A stretch of DNA of 64,000 nucleotides from positions 34,748,743-34,812,742 of the forward strand of contig JAJKFL010000013.1 in assembly GCA_021186555.1 (NCBI GenBank), given 5' to 3'. The notes below the pieces were generated by a model that made no database searches, had not been told where the DNA came from, and was given only the letters and a program-made list of their open reading frames with translations. Positions 1 through 13,089 of the stretch are shown one piece after another. The position numbers were made by a program, and so were the translations under genes. Each line of letters opens with the position of its first letter. The first letter of the stretch is position 1. The DNA is from Reticulitermes speratus (taxonomy: Eukaryota > Arthropoda > Insecta > Blattodea > Rhinotermitidae).

Positions 1-921
1 GTACTTATTTCTTCTGTATCTCTATATTTCCCTTCTTCTGAGTTTTGACATTGTATGGCCTCATCTGAATATCAGCATTTAGGAGGAACATATTGCCTCC
101 ATCTTCAGGGTGCAAGCTGTCTACCAGACTACACGGTGTTATAAGAACACTGTGTGGGTATTCACCGAGTTGAAAACCTTAAATCTGAATTACAGTATGT
201 TATAAAACCTCCCTAATATATCATATCAATGCTGCTAGGTAGCCAGTGTTGTTTATTAAGATTGTTGTCTTCTGGGATGTGACGCCGTGTAGTCTGATAG
301 AAGTATACTGTGGAGAGGAACCAACTACCCCTGTCATTAGGGTTGATGACTATTAATTTATCCTGCTTACTCATGTAACATGATGGACGCAGCAGGCTCC
401 TCTGAAGCATCGTGTACTTCAACCAGATTATATGACGTCACATACTAGAACACGGAAATTTTCGTCGTCACAGTTTTGAGAACGTAAAATGTCGCTTGAA
501 TTTATCAGGAGAAAGTGTAGATTGTGTCTCTGTACGGTAACGTATCATGTCATTGCTACCCTATTTCTCTATCGCTGTTTGACAAGATGCTACAGTATGA
601 TTTCCCACTCTCCAGGTGAGAATATGTTTACTGTAGTCTGCAATTGGGGTAATTTAGCTGCTGAAGAGAGATGTAATTTCACTTCGCTCATAAATGTCCA
701 CGCTTCGGAAATAAATAAGAGGTCCCCACCGTACACTAAGGTGCATGAAAGTTATTGGATCAGTCAAAAAAAAATATCAGGATTTACAAAAGGAACTGGA
801 GCAATAAACTAGGTATTCACGTCTTTATTAACACAGACTTTAGCAAGAATTGTGATGACGCACGTGAAAGGAGCCCGGGCGATCCGGAAGATATATCGGC
901 ATTGGAAATAAGGTTTGAGAA

Positions 922-1001
922 CTGTCACACACCGTGAGGTCACAAACAAAACTGAGAGCTGCTGTCACACACCGTGAGGTCACAAAGAAAACTGAGAAAT
1001 T
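922..1001. repeat. Tandem duplication, 40-bp unit x2
   Basis: CTGTCACACACCGTGAGGTC followed by ACAAA(C/G)AAAACTGAGA occurs at 922 and again at 962. One internal mismatch; function unknown. Confidence 0.9.
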
Positions 1002-2105
1002 TTAGAAAGATTAAGGATTTAATAACTCATTATATTTATCCAGAATTGCCGACGTAATTACAAGCATGTAAAAAGATTACGAGGGGTGACGTCATGTAGT
1101 CTAGTAAATGGTTACAGCGGTACTCTTAACTGCACATCAAGTTTCGCGGCGTCACGTCTCAGAAAACATTAACCACCACAGTGATCGCCATAGGAACCGT
1201 AAAGCCTACATACAAGGAGAAAAAATAAAAAAAAGATGGTTATAGCATATAGAAATTTAGAAAGACCTTTGAAGAGGTGGCATGAAATCGCAATAAATCA
1301 TTGATGGCGATGAATGTGATTTTATCAGCCTATATATCACCAATTATTGGTAATTAAACGGAACAGTATAAAGAGGGAAAAAATTGTGCTTTATTATTGA
1401 AACTTTTATGTTTGGCTTTGTCTGTAGCACGTGTATTTAATGACATCATTGTAGCAAGAGAACGGTACGGGAAGAGCCAAGCAAGCGCATTAGTATGGCA
1501 ACATGTTTCGATGGAAGTGTGTTTGTTTGTATTGGTTTACAACAAAATAATAATATGAGGGTATAAGACCCCCCACTTTCACTTCAACACGACATTTCCT
1601 TGTTATACAGTCATGCGCAGTACATTCACAACTTCACCCTTAGGTGAAATGGAACTTCCAACGCCGGCAGAGACATTTGGTGTGGCTACAGGTCCGTGCA
1701 TTGGCAATGCAACAGAATTAGTTTGGCGTTAATTTGTCCGTATTGCACGACGCACGATTTTTCCTTAGTGGTTATTCGGCAGACCGGGACATCCCCATTG
1801 TTAAGGACCCAAAGGGTCATCACGTTGAACGTTATTCTGATTCGGTCATATTTAATTCTAAGTCGCGTTTTTACGATCTATTTACTGTTATCCTCCCATC
1901 AATATCTAGGTCTTCCAAGTTACTTCTTTCCATAAGGTATTTGAAGGAAAATTTGATGGCGATATTTTGGGGTTCCTGTTCCGTCACATTTTAAGCTACA
2001 TGATTTATAACGGTAAGAATATTAAAGGGTACACATCGTAGCGCTAAGTTCTTGTTTGTGTAATTTTCTCCATCTTCACTTTATATTCACCGTGCATCTT
2101 GTTAT

Positions 2106-2806
2106 AATTGAATTATTTGTACCAACAAATGCACTAAGACAGTTTTTTCACTGTTTTCTTTATTAAAATTATTACTATATATATAGTATATATATATATT
2201 ATACTATATTATTATAATATACTATTCAAACTCATAAACAACCCCAACCAAGCCTACAGCGCAGGCGTAACGTAACAACAGGAGAGTACACCACAAAATC
2301 AACACCATTAACCACGCAGACAGGAGGGAAAGAGGTCTTACCAACACATAACACACAGGTATGTCGAAACTCAAATTGGAATCTAACGAAAACACACACA
2401 CAAATGTAAATAATAGCAGTTATTATAACCCTAATTCTATATATTTTTAATATTTCAACAGATAACTGGAATACACGCTGAAAATAGGACCACGCTGCCA
2501 TTAATTAATAATTATACTATAGAGGGTAGTATAATATACTACTTGATTTTATTGTAATTTTTAAAATTTTAATAACTTTTAGCAGCTTAACAATACCACT
2601 AATTTTACAAAATTTTATACGATGTGGTAACAAATACTGACTCACTGTTATGACATAACCAAAGAATTGGTCTATGTAAAAACTCACTTAAAATACCCCC
2701 TGATGATGGCAGAATAACTGCCGAAATGCGTATTGGGGCATCCTTATAATAAAGAAAACAGTGAAAAAACTGTCTTAGTGCATTTGTTGGTACAAATAAT
2801 TCAATT
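2106..2806. mobile_element. 701-bp element with perfect 60-bp terminal inverted repeats
   Basis: Bases 2106-2165 are the exact reverse complement of 2747-2806 (the left arm begins AATTGAATTATTTGTACC). The interior is AT-rich with a TA run (2175-2225) and no transposase. A hammerhead-like motif sits just inside the right arm. Non-autonomous; perfect arms suggest recent insertion or ongoing homogenisation. Confidence 0.85.
2696..2738 (+). ncRNA. Hammerhead-ribozyme-like motif
   Basis: Drawn as a type I hammerhead: stem I CCCC (2696-2699) with GGGG (2735-2738); core CTGATGA (2700-2706); one extra T; stem II GGCAG/CTGCC with loop AATAA (2708-2722); core GAAA (2723-2726); stem III AT/AT with loop GCGT; cleavage-site base T2734. 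The extra base after CTGATGA is not in the classical consensus. Confidence 0.5.
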
Positions 2807-3368
2807 TCTCCATCTTGTTGTTCGTAGTTATTTACAGATTATTTGATTATGCCGATGGACAGCATCCTACATTATACGACTGTTGTGTGATGCGTTTACT
2901 CCTGTCTTCTCCAGTGTGACACCGCGCAATGGATGGATGTTTACCGACGTTTCAGAGGGACCTGCTGCCTCAATTATCAGGATGTACTTAATGTGGAGGT
3001 ATGCGGCTCCTGTGGAACGTCAGTACACTTACGCCAAACTACACGGTGTCAGATCCGAGAAAACAGTAATGTTTGTATAAATATTATCTTGAGCATTGTC
3101 ACTGTCTGAGGTAGGGTCTGTATTTCATTCATGTTACTCGACTTTTCGGCCGTTGACTGTGATTCCGATTAAACTTTTAGGTAATCACTTTGAAAGTAAC
3201 CTCTTTAACAATTAAGTGTCGACACATTACCTCTTGGCGTTTAAACGTTTCCATGCGCCTCGTTTTCATACTTCGTAACTGGATATCACTCCAGCTACCG
3301 TCGTCTTGACCAATATTGTGTTATTCATACCGTGCATATTCTTGTAATTAATACATCGAATAACGTAT

Positions 3369-3467
3369 GCACTTAATAAAATACATTTAGAAGCAAGAAC
3401 TTGCCTACCCCGGTGCCGAAACATGTAGCAGTTTTATACTTGCTTCTAGATGTATTTTATTAAGTGC
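3369..3467. mobile_element. 99-bp inverted-repeat element
   Basis: Arms 3369-3397 and 3439-3467 pair over 29 bp with one mismatch (GCACTTAATAAAATACATTT in the left arm). The centre holds GCCGAAACATGTAG, the same phrase as in the element at 8211, but the CTGANGA half is missing. Confidence 0.7.
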
Positions 3468-3484
3468 AGAAGTTGGTTGATGTA

Positions 3485-3800
3485 TTAAATACCATCTTTG
3501 CCACTTCGTGTTCGGAGACTTGAAGTGACGGTGCACTCTTCGTCACTAATTACTTTATTGTAACATGTCAGATATTTCGGATATGATTTAACCATGGCAA
3601 CTGCACGGTATGTGTTGCCGTATTTGCCAGTGCTAAAATTAACTAATTCCATGGAGCAGAATCCTTCTTGATAAGCTAATAATTTCATAACCGCTTGTAC
3701 AGGAGTTCTCCACCTGTGTCTATTCTGAGCCAGATCAATCCAATCCACGCCCTCCTAACCGATTTCTTTCAGATCCGCTTTAACATTATCCTCCCATATA
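3485..3800 (-). mobile_element. LINE 3' fragment (reverse transcriptase C-terminus)
   Basis: The minus strand encodes DWIDLAQNRHRWRTPVQAVM, the end motif seen in many insect non-LTR retrotransposon ORFs, after a broken stretch of the WED-type motif. It is truncated and interrupted. Confidence 0.65.
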
Positions 3801-4432
3801 CGCCAAACTTGCCAACACAAAGATGTGAGGATATACTCGTATAAAGCCGGGACTTTCTCGTGTGTTTTGTATGAATGTGAAATATGGTCACATACAGTAG
3901 GCCTATTAGAGGAAATAGCATTAAATACACCGGTGCCGTATTTAGACGACGATGGAGGGGAGCGATTATCTCCCTTTATGACCCTCCAAGGTCACGAAAA
4001 TATACATAGCGAATTTCTAAAATAAAATATTTTTGGGTGTGAAAGAAGGCAACTCACGCTTCGGTTTCTGGAAATAAACTTCTGACACCCATTGCTGGAC
4101 ACATAATTCTACATAGCCCACATTAACTTCATATCAACAACAAAATAGTTTTATATACTTTTCTTCATGGAAACTAGAGCAGTATAAACATTAAAAAGTG
4201 TTACAGTTTCAATGAAAATTCTGAAGTATTTGAGTTAAATTTTAAAAAAATGTTCTTGCGGCGCTACTGAGGGCTGCAGTTTCCGCAGACTCCCATTATG
4301 ATCGCCTCCCCCTTGAAAAATCCTGGATATGCCACTGAAATAGACTACACGACCTCATAAGTACAGCAGTTATGGAAATATCCGGAGATACGAGTTACGA
4401 AGTGTGCAATTTGTGATATTACATAACGAGGA

Positions 4433-4721
4433 GGGGTACGCGGTGGCGTAGTTTGTTGAGGCACTGCGCTACAAGCCGGAAGGTCGTGGGTTCGATTCCC
4501 GTTGGGGTCATTGGATGTTTCCGGCCGCACTATGGCCCTGGGGTCGCCTCAGTCTCTGACAGAAATGAGTACCAGCGATATCTTCTGGAGGGTGGGGGTA
4601 AAGGCGGCAGGTGCGTGGGGCTGACAATCTTGCCACCTTCATGTGCCTTATATCTAGAAATCCTGGGAGCCTGAAACTCCTTGAACCCTAAGAGCCTGTC
4701 CAGGCCTCTATAGAGATGCTT
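4433..4721 (+). mobile_element. tRNA-headed SINE, family A, with 14-bp target duplication
   Basis: The head GTGGCGTAGTTTGTTGAGGC resembles box A and GGGTTCGATTCCC resembles box B of a Pol III promoter. The body has the TAAAGGCGGC...CTGACAA phrase shared with the other family A copies. Flanked by TTACATAACGAGGA at 4419-4432 and 4722-4735. Confidence 0.85.
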
Positions 4722-5532
4722 TTACATAACGAGGAACTTTGTGAATAAGTGAGTCATTAGTTTTGTTCGGGGAGTGTAATGTAGAGGTTACCATGAGCTG
4801 GAAGTGTGGGTAGGACGGTACAGATTAGCAATTCATACGTAATACATAGAGTCGAACTCGGTTATAACGTCATGAAAGGGACTGAATATGTTGTGTCGTT
4901 ATGAACGAGTGTTGTTATAACCCAGGAGTATAATGTTATGGTTAACACTGAGGAATTAATTGGTACCACAGAGAATCTGACGTTATATACGAGGTGTCGC
5001 ATAAACCGATGTCGTTATAACCGGGTTCTACTGCAGTTGAATTTTGTAGGCTGTGAAAATTTGTGTTGTGGTCTTCTATGTTATGACACCATACAGTCCT
5101 GTAGGTGGTCCCGGCTCTCAAACTGAATGACGTCATATCCCAGAAGCTCACACAGATTTGGTGCCGGAAAACATCCACTTGGAAGACCGATATGGAGAGG
5201 GTAGACTGGAATTACGATAGCATTTAAGGTAGTATGCTGTGAGGATAGGATCCAGTCCAGTGCTGGCTTTAGTATTAGCGAGACTGAACCTTTTGGATCT
5301 GCTGATAGAGATTTGGTTAACTGCGAATAGTAGGGAATGGGTTGTGAGGATGGGAGGTGGATGGAACTGGCTAAGGATCGTGTTTAGTGGTGGACTGGTG
5401 AAGCTTGGTATTAGCAGTGTTGACCCTGCAGGTTATGCTGTCAGAGAGTATACTGTGTTTAGCTACACGAGTTTGACCTAATTCCAAAACAATTATAACA
5501 TCCAGCCAAGTTTGTGTTCGTCTTAGAAGGTG

Positions 5533-5596
5533 AACTGCACGTAGCAGCTACGGTACAGAGTCGTAACTGCACGTAGCAGCTACGGTACAGAGTCGT
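5533..5596. repeat. Tandem duplication, 32-bp unit x2
   Basis: The unit starting AACTGCACGTAGCAGCTACG occurs exactly twice in a row (5533-5564, 5565-5596). The unit contains the palindrome GTAGCAGCTAC. Confidence 0.92.
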
Positions 5597-5599
5597 AAC

Positions 5600-8200
5600 T
5601 CCGTAAGTAACGCAGGAAACGCTTTCATACACAAGGATGAGTTGCAGTTGTAAGTTTTGGAAGCAAGGCCCTGGTGTACTGAGTGAGTGGTCACTTGGGG
5701 GGGAGGGTTGAAATGTTTGCCTTTATCCCCTTCCCCTGTGTACTTTGAAACCTATTCAAAATTTCATGACCTTGTTCACATATTTATAAAGAACATGGGC
5801 ACGTACAGGTTTCTCATTTAATATCCCATTTCCCGCTCTGTCCCTTATTCCACTAATTTCGCTGCTTGTGCCCCGGGGTTTTGCATTTACCCTCTACTTA
5901 TTTGGACAGTTGCCCTTGTTGTTATCCTCATCACCTTTCACACACAAATGAACCGTTGGAGTGGGTATTTTACTACACGATATGCTTCTAGGCTTTTGAT
6001 GTAAATGAAGGGTAGTTATGAATTAGAAGGGTGGAGAGAATTCGTGACCTACCCCAGTAGAAAATTCGGTAAATTAATTGTGAGTTTTGGTATGAGGTTT
6101 TCCTGGGGGTGACCAGATTGTGGCCCGAGGTTACTGTATAAACTAGGATTCTGTTTCCTTTCTTGAAATGTAGCGTACCAAGTGTGACTGTGATATTGTC
6201 GTTCCCAGTATGCCAAACTTCAAACAAACGTCGGCCTGTCATGTCGCAATTTAGGGTCCGTGGGTGAACAGAGTAACATGCAACAGTTTTTTGTATCCTA
6301 GTACTTCGGTTTTCCCTGTCAATCGCCATTCCACCAATTCTTCATACTCGCTTGTCGCAGCGTTGCAGGCCTGCGAAAGGCGTTACTGTCCAGCTTGTTA
6401 ACAGAATCACCCCTGTCGGTTGGTACATATTTATATGTTCCCTCTCATGCATGCCACATACCCTACCCATTTTATCGTCTTAAGCTGATGGTCCTGATAG
6501 TGTTGGGTGGAGGTCATACATTATGAAGCTTCTCATTGTGGTATTTCCTTAATCCTATCATTTCCTGTCTCTAGCATCCCAGCTCGCTCCTCAGTGCCCT
6601 TTTCTCAAACATCTTCAAACAATGCATCTGTTTATTTCTTGGGGCTTCTGTTGCATCGGCAGACCTACTGGGGGCTGCGAGATTTGAGGTACTCATCGCG
6701 ATGTTGGTGAAGATTTATTCCTTCTGAGATGTTACACTGTGGCGTTGGGTGGACAGTTTCCACTGTTCTGAGGGCACCGCGAAGCTTGCAAACGCCGGGA
6801 ACTATTTACCCAACGATACAATGTAGCATTCCAGAAGATATGGATCTTCTGGGGGTTCTGTGCCCCGGAATAAACCGGCCAAAGTGTAAAGCTTATAATT
6901 CACCTTAATCTGTCGCAGAAATTAACAAGTTAGGAAATGTTCGCAGACGTAACACTGCTGGTGCTTTTGCTCTGTTATTGCCTCTTATTATTCCTGTTGT
7001 TCATGAATATTTTCATTGCAGTATAAATGGAATTACCATACTTTTTTTTTTTCATGGGATATGTTTAGATTCTAACAGGCCCGCTCAACATTTTGCCCGC
7101 AACACAGTGTTATGCTTTCCGCGGAGGTATTTGAAATGAGAAAACGTGTTTTAACCTTTTCCGTGGCAGACCCGAAATACTACGTAGAAAGTCGAATTAA
7201 TTCTGAAAATGTCTCATCTGTTTATTTATGGAGACGTATATTAAATTACTAACTCATTTTGTAAAAATGTGGTAACATTAGCGACACCCTAGCCTAGGTT
7301 GTGAATTAAATTTTTTATACATTTTCCCTATTATAATCAGTGTATTTTTATTGCGCATGATGTATAAAAATACTCTGGTGAAATTGTACATATAATTATA
7401 CACACACTTAATCAGTCATCCTATATGATGAATTTCACGTTGCCATCATGCAAACCAAATCTTGCCCAAGTTGCCCGCACCACATAAAAGGTTCAGCAGG
7501 CCTGGTTTATATCGGCTGCTGTATCTCCGGCCTCTCTGGCTGTGCCTTATTTCTTGCACTCGTATTTCTTCCCTGCTTCCCTCGTAAACGAGGAGATATC
7601 GTGTATTCTGTACTTATCTCTTAAAGGGCGAGCTATCCTATAAAATGTGAGATATTTAATGAAATCGTCACTTCTTTTTAGGCCTCAATCCACAGTAACA
7701 GAGATCGCAGTCTGTCTCCATTACAACGACCAATCACATAAAAGCACGCAGGTGTTCATATAAAGTATCTGTTATTTTTGTCCAGTTATAATCAAAATCG
7801 GAATTTGACGACACGTTGTACTAAAATTCCCAAATGTAATATTTTAAGAAGCCGATGGAAGTCGCGTTTTTCCATGTGGACAGACGGATATGATGGGGCC
7901 TTAAATCGTTATTCGGTTTGCGAACGCGCGTAAAATACGCGGAATTGCGTGCTCTTTTCCGTTTGTCTTTACGGCGTGTTGCTTAATGCATTACAGAGAC
8001 ATCTGTCGTCTGTTTTGTATTAAAACCCGACCTTTTGAAGCTGATTCTTGTTCAGTCTTCAGGCAGCTGTTTCGGCCATATCCTTCAGATTACACCAGCC
8101 TTTCACCTGACGGCGGAAGCAGAAGTACCTTCCGAATCTCTGTGTTTTATACTATTCATGCCATGCGTGTTTTTACGATCAATATATCCACTAAAAATGC
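5600..8200. other. Non-coding stretch without recognised elements
   Basis: CpG-rich intergenic or intronic DNA. Short ORFs show no family likeness. No tRNA, SINE or LINE match seen. Confidence 0.5.
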
Positions 8201-8233
8201 ACTTCATAAGATACAATTCATAACAAATATTAA

Positions 8234-8277
8234 AACTCCTACATGTTTCGGCGTCGGGGTACCATCCTCAGGGAGTT
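8234..8277 (-). ncRNA. Hammerhead-ribozyme-like motif (left arm)
   Basis: On the minus strand stem I is AACTCC/GGAGTT (6 bp), the core CTGAGGA (8271-8265), then an extra T, a short stem II (GGT/GCC, one G-U), the core GAAA (8249-8246), stem III AC/GT with loop AT, and an A before stem I. This has the geometry of minimal type I hammerheads. Confidence 0.5.
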
Positions 8278-8370
8278 ATAGAACAAAGGAATATAACCCA
8301 AGACGCTACAAGCCAAATAGCTGCATTGGTGTTATAACGGGGAGGGGGCTTATATTCCTTTGTTCTATAA

Positions 8371-8410
8371 ATCCCTGAGGATGACACCCCGGCGCCGAAA
8401 CATGTAGGAG
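8371..8410 (+). ncRNA. Decayed hammerhead-like motif (right arm)
   Basis: The core CTGAGGA (8375-8381) and GAAA (8397-8400) and the minimal stem III are kept, but stem I falls to 3 bp and stem II does not close. It is the mutated partner of the motif in the left arm. Confidence 0.35.
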
Positions 8411-8449
8411 TTTTAACGTCTGTTATGAATTGTATTTTATTTAAATGCT

Positions 8450-9840
8450 CTGTGTTTTAGTATAAAATCCAGATGATAATTCATTTGCAGTGCATTAAGA
8501 TTAGCTATGACCCATCTTCGACATAAACACAAAGAAATCCACACTGATTCTGTGTTTTGCCCTGGGCGCAAGGGACGAAATTACACACTCAGGTATGTAC
8601 CCTAAATCCTTCAGAATGCAAACCATGTTCATGGATCCTTCACTTGTTAACACTCCATTTTTGCGGCATAAATCCCTATTAAGGGACGGATACCAACACG
8701 CTCTGCGTACGTTTTCCGCAATATTTAATATTTTAAAGTCGACGGATTGCTTGAAGTAACGCGCAGATAAATTGGCCTTGAATGCGTGTTAAAAAGGCAC
8801 GTGGAGGAGTCGGATTACAGGAAGGACAGACCTGGGATTGAGTGCGGCAAAGAACTTGCGCCGTAAAGTGCGAAACGGTGCGAGACTAAGTTTATTGTAA
8901 TCCGAAAATAAAAGCTGGTAGTAGGGGCTGAGTTTAGTGCTGGGATATAAAAGTTACACCACATTTTTATGCCTCAAACCCCCTGCAATAAAACACGAGC
9001 CTTTAAAGAGTGGATAAACTCCAAACTCTGCCACCAGACAGCGCTTGTCTGGTTGATAGGCTACACATTGTTGACAGCCTTTGTACTATTTTTCTGCTGA
9101 TGACAGAGCCAGTTAAAAGAACGTATCGTCTTTACTAATAAGCTGTCTGTCTAATAATGTACTGTCCGTACATTACTTTCAAGTCCAATTTTTCTTTAAG
9201 GACTTTCCTAATCTTTCTCTTTTACGTTGTACGTTTTTTTGGGGGGGGGGGTCACTGCTTTCATTTGTTAATCTTCTTCTGCAACCTTTGCGGCTATTTT
9301 AATTGTTGAATTTATATTTGGTTGATTGCTTTCGTGACATTTAACAATATTTACAAATTGGTCTTCTTTATATTTTGTGTTCATGTATTCTGCAATATTG
9401 ATTATCTCTGCTTTGCGGGCCCGTTTTTCCCTACAGTGGCTAATGCAAAAAATTCCAGCTATTTGCGGCGTGTGATGGAATATAGAGGCCAATGTTATTT
9501 TATTGTTCAGATATCACAGGCTTTTATATGCCACAGCAACGGCATTCCGGACATCTAAATCCAAATGAAAGCTTAACAGAGACATTGAATCCATCAGATT
9601 CCAGTCGAGTCTCCAGTGTTTGTTGTTACTCACTTCTATCCGCATCACTGGTCCTGGGGACCTTCCCCCCCCCCCCCCCCCCAATAAGGCCGGTTAGAGA
9701 AATTACTGATGAAGCCATCCCTAGCAAAGTTGTGGGAGAGGAGTGAGGGGGTGCAAATCAATCAGTAATGAACAGATGGGGCAGTGTACAGTCCGAATGA
9801 ATCAAAACTTGTCCCTCTCGTCTGAAATTCTGTCATTGAT
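8450..9840. other. Non-coding stretch with poly-G and poly-C tracts
   Basis: Holds G11 at 9241-9251 and C18 at 9665-9682. No gene or recognised element otherwise. Confidence 0.5.
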
Positions 9841-9844
9841 AAGA

Positions 9845-10095
9845 AGCCGGGATAGCTCAGTAGTCATAGTGACTGACCATGAGCTGGACGACCGTGGTTC
9901 GATTAATGACAGGGACAACTTCTCTTTCCTTCTCCAAAGCGTCCACACCGGCTCTAGGATCCACCCAGCTTCCTATTCACTATATATCGGCGGCTCATTC
10001 GCCCAGAGTGGAGCGACCTGGATGGTGAAGCTGACCACTCATATTTGTCTAGTTGACGGGGTTAAGAATGAATGTAAAGGAGAGAGACTGTTATA
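9845..10095 (+). mobile_element. tRNA-headed SINE, family B
   Basis: The head CCGGGATAGCTCAGTAGTCA, a box B-like GTGGTTCGATTA, and the body phrases CTAGGATCCACCCAGC and GTGAAGCTGACCACTCAT match the copy at 63212. No clear target duplication seen. Confidence 0.7.
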
Positions 10096-10502
10096 AAGCC
10101 ATTTATTCTGTCTGTATCTCAGTGTGTAGCCTATTGCCCTTATAACGCCTGAATGCACTGGCCGAGTTCTTGACGCATTATACTCAGACCCTGGTATTGT
10201 AGACAGCTTCAGATCCGTGATTGAACAGTGGGTACCGAATTTCGAAGGAAGCGCTCTCTGCATATTCGGGCCACCTTTCACGGTTGGCTTATACCTTGAA
10301 GATGAAGACAGCAGGTTCCTTTGACATCTTTTTAACCACTATTGAAACTACACGGGGTTATAGCCTGAGAGACAACAGTCCTAATTTCCACTTGAGTGAA
10401 CACCTCTAATCTCATCCATTTTTAAATGTATTTAAAATGTCACGACAAGGACGCTGTGCTAACTTCAGACATGGTAATACCAATATCGCTAATGAATGTA
10501 GG

Positions 10503-10737
10503 GTGTACATGGCGCAGTTGTTTCAGGCACTGTGCTACCAGCCGGATGGTCGCGGGTTCGATTCTCGATGGGGTCATAGGGATTTTTTATTGACTTAATC
10601 CTTCCGACCATAGCAAGGGGTAAAGGCGGCCGGTGCTTAGGACTGACAACCTTAACCTTCATGTGCCAATTGTCTAGAAATTCTGGGAGTCTCAACCTCC
10701 AGGAGCACTGTCCTTTCCTGTAATGGGATATCTTCAC
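10503..10737 (+). mobile_element. tRNA-headed SINE, family A, with 14-bp target duplication
   Basis: Same head and body as the copy at 4433 (TCGCGGGTTCGATTCTCGAT box B region). Flanked by exact CTAATGAATGTAGG at 10489-10502 and 10738-10751. Confidence 0.87.
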
Positions 10738-10807
10738 CTAATGAATGTAGGATCATAAAATTGTATTAGTCGGTAACTGCCATTAGGTTCGAGACCGTCT
10801 CTTTTGC

Positions 10808-10973
10808 AGGCGCGCACAAATTTTCCAAAGCTCTAAGAGCCACTTCTAAATTCTGGGGGCCAAAAGAGTGACACGCTAAGTTTTACACTTGAGGACCCAC
10901 AAATATTAAGTGTCACGGTACAAAATTTGGTCGCTCGGGCGACGTGGCGTCCGGGATTTGTGCACCCCTGTAT
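10808..10973. mobile_element. hAT-like MITE, copy 1
   Basis: About 165 bp with ends GCGCGCACAAAT / ATTTGTGCACCCCTG and the body phrase ACCCACAAATATTA shared by the copies at 12160, 14039 and 18309. The CAGGGGTG-type end suggests a hAT-derived element. Confidence 0.65.
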
Positions 10974-11525
10974 TTTTGTCACTTTAGCATTTTCTGAACA
11001 CACTGTAGCAAGCAAACATCGTCTACAAACTTCTCATTTTAAATAGATGGAATGTTCTAAAGTGGAAATTATGGATGTAGAACTAATAGAAAGTTGGCAA
11101 AGTGGGGATGAGGAATAATAGAACAAACAAGGAATAAAACAATAGGTACGAGGTCGCCAGAGGCAGCTGGGCTGTGATTAAAAGATGATGATGGTCGCGG
11201 CAGCGTATCGATTTCCTCGCCATGAAGTTAATCAGTGTGTCAGCTTGTCACATGATTTCGTTCTGCATTTCCTGTAATGACAAATGGATACACATCGATA
11301 TCTACCCCCTTTTCAAATGGAATTCCGGTCGAAGCCCATTAAAACCATCACTGCTTTCCTCGGTCTCTTCCATCTTCTTTTTTGCTTATAGCACGCAGTC
11401 TGGTTTGTGAAATTTGATGACAATATATTTAGAAACGTTTCCTCGCAAACATAAGTCGACACAGAAAGAGGTTTGTAAATTGGACAACAAATTAACCAAT
11501 AGCAACAAAAATGTGTTTCCGGAAA

Positions 11526-11540
11526 CCCCCCCCCCCCCCC
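11526..11540 (+). repeat. Poly-C tract (C15)
   Basis: One of six C runs of 12 or more in this window (also 9665-9682, 21923-21939, 25754-25767, 38244-38255, 58031-58045), plus two G runs of 11. Confidence 0.9.
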
Positions 11541-12159
11541 AAAATCAGCAACCGAAAACTAACAGGTAACTGTTTACCAGTCGACAGAAATTAATAGTCC
11601 AGAAGACGTGGTCATCAACTAAAAGGTCAACCATCAAACAAACAAACAAAATATGACACAACTATGCACCACAGACCTACAATTGTCCCGCACTTATCAA
11701 ATCGATCAGTCGCCATACGATAAGCCACAGATCAACAACAGTAACATTAAATACCGGGAGAATATTCACATAACAATTTTCCAACGTATAAATAATTCTT
11801 TTAGCAGAGCACCAAGCTTTATTTCCGGTCACCGTAATGTCTACCTCGACATTCTTCTTCCATCTCCTGCAGGTTTCACCACCAAAATGCTGTATGTACG
11901 TTCGTTGGTCCCATTCGAGCCTAACCTAACCTTTATTAAGCACTCTTTCAATAGCGGGTTGCCTGTCTGTATGACAGAGTTCAACAGGAACACCAGCACT
12001 TAAAATATCATGATTTGATGGTGATTTATAGGTGATATGTTCGTTGTTATATTGATGTGTTCGGGTGATACAGTCATTTGATTTTCTCACCTTTCGGAGA
12101 TCATCGCAGTCTCATCTTGAAGACGGGGTTCACTTACTTTCCAAAAATCTAGGAAATAC

Positions 12160-12272
12160 CTCAAAACTCTAGGCGCCAGAAGGATGATTACCCACAAATA
12201 TTAGGGGCCACCGTACAAAATTTAGTCACCACGGCGACCTGGCGCCCGGGATTCATGTCCCCCTGCTTCAAG
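12160..12272. mobile_element. hAT-like MITE, copy 2 (left end decayed)
   Basis: Shares CTAGGCGCCAGAA, ACCCACAAATATTA and CGACCTGGCGCCCGGGATT with the other three copies. The left terminus is degraded. Confidence 0.6.
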
Positions 12273-12279
12273 ATGTATT

Positions 12280-13057
12280 GAGAAGTAGAGTAATTCCCAT
12301 AGTACCTTGAAATGAGCCATGACCTCTTGACGTCACATCTTTTCTGATTCTGCATTCATATTCACCATGCAGTATCCCGATCTACGCTACACAACTTCAG
12401 AACTTGATACAGTGTCCTAAAATGATCAAACAACCAGCAGGTTAGTTTATAACCGTTATATTTTTGGAGTTTATCCATATTTCAGTCTTTTTTATATGTA
12501 TTTTTCGAACTCTGGACGTTGGACGAAACCAAAAAATGCATGGTGCTAAGTGCGATGTACCGTCGTCAAAACCATGTAGAATCGTATCGGCAGGTTAGAG
12601 TGTCGGTTACACTCTAGGTTCTTATTCCATGCACATCCATTTTGAAACCCGACCGCTTTTCCTCAGTAAAATAGTAAGATTACATAAGCCCAACCGCTTT
12701 CTTATAAGCCCTTGATTACTTATCCATTATCTTCCTGTACGTGTTTCATATTGTGTAACGTATGCAGTAAAAAGAATGTTGTTAAACAGTCCAACAGTCT
12801 GTACATATACTGATCAGTTGCGCTGCTCACTGGGAAAATTAAATTCCTAAATGATTTACCAGCTGGGCATACTTCAACCGTCGATGTCTAGCCGTCGGTC
12901 ATTCGGACTGTATGGGGGAGGGATGTTCCGGCTTGCCCGGGGAATCCCGAACCACCGAGCGGATACTCCGTGGTACAGGTATCATGCAAAAAATCATCAC
13001 TCATTGCTAAAGTAAAACTCCTTAAAGCGAAAATACTGTATCTAACAGTATAGAATG

Positions 13058-13089
<32 letters not shown>

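Larger units (their letters stand above)
8211..8435. mobile_element. Inverted-repeat element with hammerhead-like motif in both arms
   Basis: Arms 8211-8295 and 8351-8435 pair with few mismatches around a 55-bp spacer. Each arm contains CTGAGGA...GCCGAAACATGTAGGAG on its own strand. No coding capacity. Confidence 0.85.

Noticed and set aside
4453-4510. tRNA gene
   Set aside because: Box A/B-like sequences are present but the cloverleaf is incomplete and the unit recurs as a SINE with target duplications.
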